Below are positions 1-5,949 of a DNA stretch of 6,187 nt, one piece after another. The translations under genes were made by a program, and so were the position numbers. Origin of the DNA: Verrucomicrobia bacterium UBA1629 (GTDB lineage Bacteria; Verrucomicrobiota; Kiritimatiellia; RFP12; UBA1067); the NCBI GenBank assembly GCA_002321305.1, contig DCMF01000122.1, forward strand, positions 1,789 through 7,975, given 5' to 3'. Under the pieces are notes generated by a model that did not search any database, was not told the DNA's origin, and saw nothing but the letters and a program-made list of their open reading frames with translations. Each line of letters begins with the position of its first letter. Positions within the stretch are counted from its first letter, which is position 1.

Positions 1-93
1 GAGCGGCCTGCGGCCGGGCGACGGGAGGCGACAGGGAGTTTCGCTTCGTGCGTTTCTGTCGGCTTCGTCTCCCCTTCAGGGTATTTTGGGTTT

Positions 94-185
94 AACGCGA
101 AGAACGCAAAGGGAAGAGAAGCAAAGACACGTGAAGACCTTTGTCGGCTTGACGACAACAGCCTTCGCGTCAGAACCTTTGCGTT
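94..185. repeat. Cluster of RACGCRAAG 9-mers in nested inverted-repeat arrangement
   Basis: AACGCGAAG (94-102) is followed directly by AACGCAAAG (103-111). The reverse complements appear as CTTCGCGTC (163-171) and CTTTGCGTT (177-185). AACGCAAAGG (103-112) pairs perfectly over 10 bp with CCTTTGCGTT (176-185). Nested inside, 129-136 can pair with 163-170 (8 bp with one G-T), and TTGTCG (141-146) with CGACAA (153-158) around a 6-nt loop. Together they could fold into one long interrupted hairpin. Degenerate AACGCAAAG-type intergenic repeats occur widely in environmental bacterial genomes and are often mistranslated as peptides such as FNAKDAK; I recognise this as that type from memory. Its function is unknown: it could be a mobile palindromic element, an RNA structure, or a protein-binding array. 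Confidence 0.6.
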
Positions 186-300
186 GAGATCTGCAACGGC
201 TGGGTGCAAGAAGGGTTCGCTGAACGCGCGAAGCGCTTCTCTCGCGACGCTCCCTTGCCCCCGCGAAGCGGCTCTGTGTTCATCTAAAACATCTTTACGT

Positions 301-316
301 GCGCACGGACGTGCGC
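301..316 (+). promoter_or_regulatory. GC hairpin and direct repeat in the 5' leader
   Basis: GCGCAC (301-306) and GTGCGC (311-316) form a perfect 6-bp stem with loop GGAC. The same stretch holds a direct repeat of ACGTGCGC (297-304 and 309-316). The hairpin ends 24 nt before the Shine-Dalgarno sequence of the downstream gene. It could be an mRNA-stabilising leader hairpin or an operator; no T-run follows, so it is not a typical terminator. Confidence 0.3.
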
Positions 317-339
317 CGAACAACCAAGAAACAATCCGA

Positions 340-348
340 AAGGAAGGA
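340..348 (+). promoter_or_regulatory. Ribosome binding site deciding the start at 358
   Basis: AAGGAAGGA ends 9 nt before the ATG at 358. It is the only strong Shine-Dalgarno match near the 5' end of this long frame. It favours 358 over the upstream TTG at 184, and over the next in-frame ATGs at 364 and 370, which lie further from it. Confidence 0.75.
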
Positions 349-357
349 ATCCTGACA

Positions 358-3264
358 ATGAGAATGACAATGCTCACGGAAAATCCGCAGGCGAGAACTC
401 CGTACGCGCGGCTTGACGAACGAAAGGTCGTGTCGGCGATTGCGCCGAGGCGCGGGGCTCCGCTCCGCAGGCGGCTCGGCGGCAGGCTGGTCGCGCTCGT
501 CCTGGGCGCGGTTGGGTTGGCGACGGCCGGTTGGGCCGATTCGGATGGCGTGGTGACGTTCGACACGTCCGATGGCGACATCACCCATTCGCAGCCGTTT
601 GGCGCCGAGGTGAAATCCATCGTCAAGGACGGCGACGGCACGCTGACGCTGACGGTGGCGTCGCCGGACTTCCCAGCGGCGAGTTCGGTCGAGGTGCGGA
701 AGGGGACTCTGAAGATTCAGCACGCCGACGCGCTCGGCCCGTCACTGGGCAAGACAGACGCATCGGCCGCGTCGATCACGGTCAAGGAGGGGGCGACGCT
801 GCTGCTGAATCTTCCGCCGCGCACGAGCGGCGAGAACATCTATCCGCTGTTCGCGAACCATCCGATTACGGTCGGGGGCGCGGGCGTGGGCGGGAACGGC
901 GCAATCCGCTTTGAGCCGTCGTCGTCCGGCCCGGTCTGCGACGGCCTTCTCGGCCCCCTGACGCTGACGTCCGACACGACCCTCGCCAATACGGCGCGCA
1001 TGGGGTTCGTCCCGTCCACTGACGCGGCGGCGCCGAACGGCACGGCGCCGTTTGACCTGGGCGACTACACGCTGACCTTGGCCGGGCAGTCCGTCTTCCT
1101 GCACAAGATCACCCTGAAGAACGGGAAGATCCGCGTCAACGCCAAGGCGGAGCTGAAGCTGGAGGCGGGCGGAAACGCCCTGGACCCGGACAGTCCGGGC
1201 GAGATCCTGCTGAACGGCGGGACGCTCGGCCTCAACAGCGTCCCGACGGCGGACGGCTGGGGCAAGAACTGGAAGATCGTCTTCGAGCAGGCGTCGACGC
1301 TGTCGGCCAACGCCGCGACGCATGGCTTTGCGGGTGACGTCGTGCTGGCGGGAGCGACGGCAGGCACGCTTGACGTCGCCGCCGGCGGGCAACTGGCTTT
1401 CATTGGCGGGACGTACGGCGGAAACAAGACGCTCTTGGGTCTTGAGAATAATCCGCGGACGGGGCTGGTCACGTTCAGGGGGGCGACGGTCTCGAATGAC
1501 GTGATGGTCAGTCGCGGCGTGGGGGTGACGTTCGACGGCGGCAGCCTTGACGTCGGCCAGTTCCAGGTCGGAACGGAGGGAAGCTTCAAGAACGGCGCGA
1601 CGAACGTCTTCTGCGGCGGCGTCCGGGTGAACATCCGCCCGGAGGGCGGCTACTATTGGAACGTGCAGTCCGTCAATCAGCTTGGCGTCCTGGTCTTCTC
1701 GAACAGCACGGTGTCTGCGGGCGGCTCGCCGACGAAGATGATCCGCCTGGCCGTGGACGGCAGCGAGACGCGGGGTCTCGTGAGGATCGAGGAGGGCGCG
1801 TCGATCGATCTCTCCATCGGGAACGTCGCGAACCGCGGTCGCGGGCTGGTCGTCCAGAACGGCGGCGCGGTCACGAACCGCTGCAGGGCCGAGATCGGCG
1901 GCTTCAGCCGCCTGAATGATCTCACGACGCTTGTCAAGGGGCGCGGCTTCTATGCCCTCAACGGCGGCGAATGGACGTTCGCGAGCGAATCCCTGTCCCT
2001 CGGCGGTTTTCGCGGCGGTCGCGGCTGGCTCGTCCAGACGGGCGGGCGCCTCGTCTACGGGCCGGACAGCCGTCCGTGGCTGAGCCTTCGAGAAGTCGGT
2101 TACGGCGAATACGCGCTCCTGGGCGGTGCGTTCGTCTGCGAGAGGGAGGGCGGCGAGCTGGCCCTGTCGGACCTCGGCAACGAGGCGGACATCCTGGACG
2201 GGACTTCCGTCGGCGTCCTGACGCTGGCCGGGGCGGAGACGTCCTTCCGCACGAAGGGCTGGCTGGCCACGCTTTCGACGAACGCGTCCGAGATGGTCGT
2301 CAACGTGCGCGAGGGCGCGACGCTGGTTGCGCAGGCCCTGAAGTGCCGCACGGTGGAAGGCGCGGCGGCGGATGCCTATCCGGAGGCGAAGGTGTTCGTG
2401 AACCTCGACGGCGGCGTGATCCGTCCGGCGGGCGGCGAGAGCCTGGACGCGGCGTTTTTCAGCGGCACGCGCAAGCCGGAGGCCGTCACGCTCTATGACG
2501 GGGGCGTCGTCCTCGACACGGCCGAGCGACAGGATGCGAGCGGCGCGCCCGTGGACGTCGCGCTCGGCGTCGCCCTGAAGAAGGCGACGGGCAAGGGACT
2601 CGCCACGATCTCGCTGCCGACGGACGAGGCGTTTGCGCGCGAGGAATACCTGACGCCGGCGCGCGTCCACATCACGTCATCCGGCAGCGGACGCTACGCG
2701 ACGGCGCTGGCCGAGTTCGACGGCAACGCCCTGGCGCTGACGGGCGTCCGCGTCACCTCGCCCGGCTGCGGCTATGACGAGGCGACGACGACCGTCGAGA
2801 TCGAGTCGGCGACGAACAACAACGTCCGCTTCACCTGCGCGTTCACGCTGAAGGACAACGCCGGGACGGGCGGCGTCACGAAGCGCGGCGCGGGCCGCTG
2901 GGTCCTGGACGCGGCGGACGACTTCGGCGGCGACGTGACGATTGAAGGCGGCGCGCTGAAGTTCCCCGGCGACGCTTCGCTCGCCGGACGGAAGATCCGC
3001 CTCACGTGCGCGGCGCTCTTCGGCGACGGTGTGCTGGAATGCGACGGGACGCTGGACGTCACGGGCGCCAAGCTGGAGATTGTCGATCCCGAAAACCTGC
3101 CGAGCTACGCCGACCGCCGCCGGGCGGTGTTCGTCTCCGCCAAGGCGCTCGTCGGGAAGCTGTCGCTCGCGGCGGCCTACGGGGACGGGAAGTTCACGCT
3201 GACGCAGTCCGGCGGACGGTGCAAGTTCGGCTTCGCGCGCGGCATCTCCGTCATCATCCGATAG
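358..3264 (+). CDS. Exported passenger-like protein with autotransporter-associated beta-strand repeats
   Basis: A 968-residue exported protein, probably a surface-exposed beta-helix acting as adhesin or scaffold; the role is inferred from architecture. The signal peptide is unusually long: a basic n-region of about 40 residues (RR at 31-32, RRR at 37-39), hydrophobic core LVALVLGAVGLATAG (44-58), likely cleavage after GWA (58-60). Residues 87-125 (DGDGTLTLTV, then GTLKI) and 838-869 (TKRGAGRWVLD, then GGALKF) match the autotransporter-associated beta-strand repeat pattern (TIGR02601-like). Between them lies Gly-rich beta-strand sequence, including four GxG...GG repeats (494-590) and a module near 764-830 containing VTSPGCGYDEA. 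The last 50 residues end in GISVIIR, and I see no outer-membrane barrel, PEP-CTERM or LPXTG signal, so the anchoring mode is unclear. It ends in TAG, 19 nt before the next gene, suggesting co-transcription. The start at 358 is chosen for its ribosome binding site. Confidence is high that it is a gene, moderate on function. Confidence 0.88.
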   Translation: MRMTMLTENPQARTPYARLDERKVVSAIAPRRGAPLRRRLGGRLVALVLGAVGLATAGWADSDGVVTFDTSDGDITHSQPFGAEVKSIVKDGDGTLTLTVASPDFPAASSVEVRKGTLKIQHADALGPSLGKTDASAASITVKEGATLLLNLPPRTSGENIYPLFANHPITVGGAGVGGNGAIRFEPSSSGPVCDGLLGPLTLTSDTTLANTARMGFVPSTDAAAPNGTAPFDLGDYTLTLAGQSVFLHKITLKNGKIRVNAKAELKLEAGGNALDPDSPGEILLNGGTLGLNSVPTADGWGKNWKIVFEQASTLSANAATHGFAGDVVLAGATAGTLDVAAGGQLAFIGGTYGGNKTLLGLENNPRTGLVTFRGATVSNDVMVSRGVGVTFDGGSLDVGQFQVGTEGSFKNGATNVFCGGVRVNIRPEGGYYWNVQSVNQLGVLVFSNSTVSAGGSPTKMIRLAVDGSETRGLVRIEEGASIDLSIGNVANRGRGLVVQNGGAVTNRCRAEIGGFSRLNDLTTLVKGRGFYALNGGEWTFASESLSLGGFRGGRGWLVQTGGRLVYGPDSRPWLSLREVGYGEYALLGGAFVCEREGGELALSDLGNEADILDGTSVGVLTLAGAETSFRTKGWLATLSTNASEMVVNVREGATLVAQALKCRTVEGAAADAYPEAKVFVNLDGGVIRPAGGESLDAAFFSGTRKPEAVTLYDGGVVLDTAERQDASGAPVDVALGVALKKATGKGLATISLPTDEAFAREEYLTPARVHITSSGSGRYATALAEFDGNALALTGVRVTSPGCGYDEATTTVEIESATNNNVRFTCAFTLKDNAGTGGVTKRGAGRWVLDAADDFGGDVTIEGGALKFPGDASLAGRKIRLTCAALFGDGVLECDGTLDVTGAKLEIVDPENLPSYADRRRAVFVSAKALVGKLSLAAAYGDGKFTLTQSGGRCKFGFARGISVIIR
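1837..2127 (+). repeat. Four intragenic GxGxxxxxGG protein repeats
   Basis: In the first gene the decapeptides GRGLVVQNGG (residues 494-503), GRGFYALNGG (528-537), GRGWLVQTGG (554-563) and GYGEYALLGG (581-590) recur at steps of 34, 26 and 27 residues. Copies one and three are exactly 60 residues apart. The period suits coils of a beta-helix, with the GG at the turn. Similar repeats occur in PEP-CTERM and autotransporter passenger proteins. Confidence 0.7.
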
Positions 3265-3267
3265 GCC

Positions 3268-3276
3268 AAGGGGGAG
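3268..3276 (+). promoter_or_regulatory. Ribosome binding site between genes one and two
   Basis: AAGGGGGAG lies in the 19-nt gap after the TAG at 3262-3264. Two in-frame ATGs follow. The one at 3278 sits only 1 nt after the GGAG core, while the one at 3284 has a 7-nt spacer, so 3284 is preferred. The short gap is compatible with translational coupling to the upstream gene. Confidence 0.65.
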
Positions 3277-3283
3277 CATGAAG

Positions 3284-5848
3284 ATGCAGTGTCGCTGGAT
3301 TCTCCTTTCGCTGCTGTGTGCCGCCTGCACGCCGGCGGGTTCCGCCGCGTGCGGCCCGTCGGCGGCGCGGCCGGCCGGTCTGCCCGATGGCGAATGGCGC
3401 ACGTGGCGGGTCGAGGCGAAGAATGCGGACGTCCGCTTTGCGGGGGCGTTCGCGGGCAAGGCGCGGACCTGGCGCGTCACGTTCGCCGGGTCCGAAAAGG
3501 CCCCGCAGGGCGGGCGCGTCGTGCTGGCCGAGCAGTCCCTGCGCCTTATGCTGGGGCCGTGGATTCCGCCGTATGTCGGCCTCCGTGCGCAGCGTGTCGC
3601 CTTCTCGGTCTACCCGCTCGTGCGGAAGGGCTGCGTCCCGCAGTTCCGCTACCAGACGAGTCCGCTCTCGCGCCGCGACTGGAAGGCCGAGGACGCCCGG
3701 TGGGCGGCCTTGCCGGAAGGCCGCTGGACGGACTTCGCCTGCGACGTCACGCTGGCGCAGGGCCAGCGGCTGGGCGAACTCGCGTTCGTCCTGCCGGGCG
3801 GCAAGGGCGCGGCCTGCGAGTTCCTGTTCGCGGACGTGCGCGTCGAGATGGACGGCGGCGACGTCTACGAGGTCCTCAATCCGGAGGCGCCCAGCTATCT
3901 GACGGGCATGCGGGAGCCCCTGCGGCACGCGGCGCTTCGCCGGCTGCCGGCCCGTCCCAAGATCCAGTTCGGCGTGGGGACGGCCTGGTACGCCGCCCGC
4001 CGGGAGGACATGCCGGCGATCGGCGCCTACATGGCGCGCTACCTTCCCGAATACGACATCGTCTTCTCGCTTGACGGCACGCCGGAGCCGGCGTTCGCCT
4101 TCCTGATGGCGGACGCGCCCAAGAACATCTTCTTCCAGTTCCAGAAGGGTCAGCACGACCTGCGGTACGCGCGGCTCGCGGACGCGCTCGTCAAGAACCG
4201 GAAGGGCGAGATGCAGCCGTTCAGGCTCAACTCCTGCAACGCCACGCACCCGCTCCTCCGCGACGCCTACGAGGACCAGATCGCCTATGCGGGCTCGCTC
4301 GGAATCAACAGCGTCCAGCAGTTCGACTACGTCTGGTTCTACCCGAACGGGCCCTGGGGGTTCGACGAGGCGACGGTCGCCCGCTTCCGCGAGGATCTCG
4401 CGGGGACGGACGAAGGGCTGCGCCTGGGGGCGAGCCGCACGGAAGCCGCGAAGACCGTCCGCTTCTGGGACTATTTCGCGGACTACAACGGGCATCGCCT
4501 CGCACCGGCGGACTGCGGGCTTTCGGACTGGCGCGATTTCGTCCCGAAATACGGGACGCGGGAGGAGAAATGGCTGTACTACACGCTCGTCTCCTACGAA
4601 TGGCTGAAGCTCGCGCAGAATTTCGGCGCCTGGACGCGGAAGCACTGCTACGGCACGGGGTACGAGTTCCTGCTGAACCCGGAAGGGCCTGAGACGGGGA
4701 ACGACCATGTCTATGTGCAGCGCCTGGCGGACGTCGCCATGATCTCGCCCGAGTACTTCACCTCGACGCCCAAGCGGATCGACATGATGATGCACGGCGT
4801 CGGACGCTACCTCCGTGAGGCGAAGCGCTACGGCAAGCCCTTCGGGCTCACGGTCGAGACGTCGACGGGCGGCGGCGGCACGCAGGCCTACTGGTCTCCC
4901 AAGGTCGGCTATGCGATCTCCTACTTCCTGTCCGCGCTGGGGCATGACGGATTCGAGTACGACCACCTGACGAGCTTCGAGCGCCCCTTTGCGACCTACG
5001 TGGACGGGAGGCATCCGGGACCCTGGAAGGTCTGGGCGCTGGGGCTTGCGGATGCGCGCGGCTACCGCCAGGCCAAGCGCGACGGCGCCGAGCGGCGGAA
5101 GCAGACGGGCGTCTGGCACCTGACGGAACGGAGCGTCGGGCGCTGCGGGCGGCCAAGCTTCGCGTACGGCACGGACCCGAAGGGGATCGTGGAGGACTTC
5201 CGCATGGAGCTGTGCGCGAACGGGATCGACTACGAGATGACCGACCCGCAGGAGCTGCCGGAGATCCTGCCGCAGGCCAAGGTCATCTTCGTCGCGCCGT
5301 GCGTGACGCGGCGCGACACGTGGGATCTCCTGAAGGCCTGGGCGCAGGCGGACCCGTCCCGTGCGCTCGTCACCGAGCGCGGCACGGTCGCGGCGGTCGC
5401 GGCGCGCCTGTCCCTGCCGCGCGTCCAGCGCCCCCTCGCGGGGCGGGATGCCGCCACGGTGGCGACATTCGTCGCGCGCGAGGGTGAGGTCGCCCTGCTC
5501 GTCAACCGGGCGGCGGCCGAGGCGGCGAAGATCGGCGAGTGGGAGCGGAAGACGCAGGCGGCCTACCACAGGGAAACGTGGTCGCCCGACGGATTGCTCT
5601 ATCGGGACGCCTATCCGGGCGCGGATGTCGCGACGGAGGTCTCCGTCCCGGAGCCGGGCACGTACCGGATCTACCGCTTTGTCGCGGACAGGGAGACGAC
5701 GGCGACCGCGCGCGAGGGCGGTCTGACGCTGGCGCTGGGCGAGGACTTTGCGGACGTGTTCTACTATGGGAAGGACACGCCCGCGTTCCGCGCGTTCCTC
5801 GATGAGGTGAAGCGCGAGCGCGCCGTGACGGCGGAGTTCTTCAGGTAA
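3284..5848 (+). CDS. Exported GH42-like (clan GH-A) glycoside hydrolase homologue
   Basis: An 854-residue exported protein, probably acting on or binding glycans. Numbering is from the ATG at 3284; a start at 3278 would add two residues. A signal peptide covers about 1-22 (hydrophobic WILLSLLCAAC). Residues 35-200 look like a carbohydrate-binding-type beta-sandwich. Residues 226-560 resemble a TIM barrel aligning by eye with GH42 beta-galactosidases: GFDEATVARFREDL (359-372), then FWDYFADYNG, then DWRDF. GLTVETSTGGG (521-531) fits the nucleophile strand, making E525 the candidate nucleophile, followed by an LSALGHDGFEYD strand. Residues 625-715 resemble the flavodoxin-like GH42 trimerisation domain (ELPEILPQAKVIFVAP). 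The last 120 residues are probably a small beta domain. Where GH42 normally has its Asn-Glu acid/base, the sequence reads QFDYVWF (346-352), with no Glu. E467 and E470 (NPEGPE) lie later and could compensate, or this is another GH-A family or a non-catalytic protein. Substrate unknown. Confidence 0.85.
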   Translation: MQCRWILLSLLCAACTPAGSAACGPSAARPAGLPDGEWRTWRVEAKNADVRFAGAFAGKARTWRVTFAGSEKAPQGGRVVLAEQSLRLMLGPWIPPYVGLRAQRVAFSVYPLVRKGCVPQFRYQTSPLSRRDWKAEDARWAALPEGRWTDFACDVTLAQGQRLGELAFVLPGGKGAACEFLFADVRVEMDGGDVYEVLNPEAPSYLTGMREPLRHAALRRLPARPKIQFGVGTAWYAARREDMPAIGAYMARYLPEYDIVFSLDGTPEPAFAFLMADAPKNIFFQFQKGQHDLRYARLADALVKNRKGEMQPFRLNSCNATHPLLRDAYEDQIAYAGSLGINSVQQFDYVWFYPNGPWGFDEATVARFREDLAGTDEGLRLGASRTEAAKTVRFWDYFADYNGHRLAPADCGLSDWRDFVPKYGTREEKWLYYTLVSYEWLKLAQNFGAWTRKHCYGTGYEFLLNPEGPETGNDHVYVQRLADVAMISPEYFTSTPKRIDMMMHGVGRYLREAKRYGKPFGLTVETSTGGGGTQAYWSPKVGYAISYFLSALGHDGFEYDHLTSFERPFATYVDGRHPGPWKVWALGLADARGYRQAKRDGAERRKQTGVWHLTERSVGRCGRPSFAYGTDPKGIVEDFRMELCANGIDYEMTDPQELPEILPQAKVIFVAPCVTRRDTWDLLKAWAQADPSRALVTERGTVAAVAARLSLPRVQRPLAGRDAATVATFVAREGEVALLVNRAAAEAAKIGEWERKTQAAYHRETWSPDGLLYRDAYPGADVATEVSVPEPGTYRIYRFVADRETTATAREGGLTLALGEDFADVFYYGKDTPAFRAFLDEVKRERAVTAEFFR

Positions 5849-5855
5849 GCGCGCG

Positions 5856-5883
5856 GCGGGAGGGACGCGCCTGTCCCGTCCGC
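5856..5883 (+). terminator. Possible weak terminator or attenuator hairpin
   Basis: GGGAC (5862-5866) pairs with GTCCC (5873-5877) around a 6-nt loop. After one A-G mismatch, 5856-5860 pairs with 5879-5883 (one G-T), giving about 10 bp. The only T-run (TTTT, 5895-5898) starts 12 nt after the stem, so this is not a canonical intrinsic terminator. It may be a partial terminator or an mRNA processing/stability hairpin. Confidence 0.3.
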
Positions 5884-5902
5884 AGGCACGCTGGTTTTGC
5901 CA

Positions 5903-5908
5903 TTGACA
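5903..5908 (+). promoter_or_regulatory. Isolated -35-like box TTGACA
   Basis: This is a perfect sigma70-type -35 hexamer in a short AT-richer patch 42 nt before the GH92 start codon. No TATAAT-like -10 lies 15-19 nt downstream; that stretch is part of the purine-rich duplication. The call is therefore weak. Confidence 0.2.
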
Positions 5909-5922
5909 CAGTAAGGAAAAAC

Positions 5923-5946
5923 GAAACAGGAAAGGAAACAGGAAAG
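5923..5946 (+). repeat. Tandem 12-bp duplication carrying two Shine-Dalgarno motifs
   Basis: GAAACAGGAAAG occurs twice back to back without mismatch (5923-5934 and 5935-5946). Each copy contains AGGA. The second, AGGA at 5940-5943, lies 6 nt before the ATG at 5950 and is the likely functional ribosome binding site; the first is about 18 nt upstream, too far for direct start selection. Confidence 0.8.
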
Positions 5947-5949
5947 AAG

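Larger units (their letters stand above)
1..357. other. Non-coding leader upstream of the first gene
   Basis: I see no supportable gene here. The frame of the downstream gene stays open to the window edge (a TTG start at 184 is possible), but the conceptual peptide is repeat-derived (FNAKNAKGREAKTRE, from about 91 to 135) and no ribosome binding site precedes that TTG. Another forward frame ends in TAA at 93-95 and could in principle be the tail of an upstream gene, but its last 30 residues resemble nothing I recognise. The stretch is less GC-rich than the genes and full of short palindromes and repeats: the RACGCRAAG cluster at 94-185, the 10-bp palindrome GAAGCGCTTC at 230-239, CGCGAAGCG twice (227-235 and 262-270; CCGC-GAA-GCGG at 261-271 can form a small hairpin), and a hairpin at 301-316. 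A promoter for the downstream genes presumably lies here, but I find no convincing -35/-10 pair. Confidence 0.6.
5849..5949 (+). other. Intergenic spacer before the GH92 gene
   Basis: 101 nt lie between the TAA of the GH42-like gene and the ATG of the GH92 gene. The first half is GC-rich and holds a hairpin (5856-5883). The second half turns abruptly A- and purine-rich and contains an isolated TTGACA and a tandem 12-bp duplication carrying the ribosome binding site. This is much longer than the 19-nt gap upstream, so the GH92 gene may have its own control. Confidence 0.6.

Noticed and set aside
3..95. Possible C-terminal tail of an upstream gene ending in TAA at 93-95
   Set aside because: Only about 30 residues are visible, they are Arg/Phe-rich without recognisable similarity, and they run into the repeat element. 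There is too little to call.
94..185. CRISPR array interpretation of the repeated 9-mers
   Set aside because: The repeats are only 9 nt, partly inverted and irregularly spaced, with no uniform spacers and no cas gene nearby.
255..288. Candidate promoter TTGCCC ... TCTAAA upstream of the first gene
   Set aside because: The spacing is 22 nt and both hexamers are poor matches, so it is not distinguishable from chance.
1971..2498. Forward out-of-frame reading of 175 codons inside the first gene
   Set aside because: Its composition is dominated by Arg and Gly and it overlaps the clear beta-helix coding frame; no start signal was found.
742..2670. Long antisense open frame of 642 codons across the first gene
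   Set aside because: The translation is Arg/Ala-rich, without domains or a plausible ribosome binding site. It mirrors codon bias in GC-rich DNA opposite a well-supported gene.
3284..3361. Lipoprotein signal on the GH42-like protein (Cys-containing CAAC near the signal peptide)
   Set aside because: None of the cysteines is preceded by a proper lipobox with Leu/Val/Ile at -3, so a conventional signal peptidase I substrate is more likely.
3254..5569. Long antisense open frame of 771 codons across the GH42-like gene
   Set aside because: Low-complexity Arg/Pro/Leu-rich translation with no recognisable family. The sense strand encodes a protein with signal peptide and recognisable fold, so this is a GC-driven shadow.
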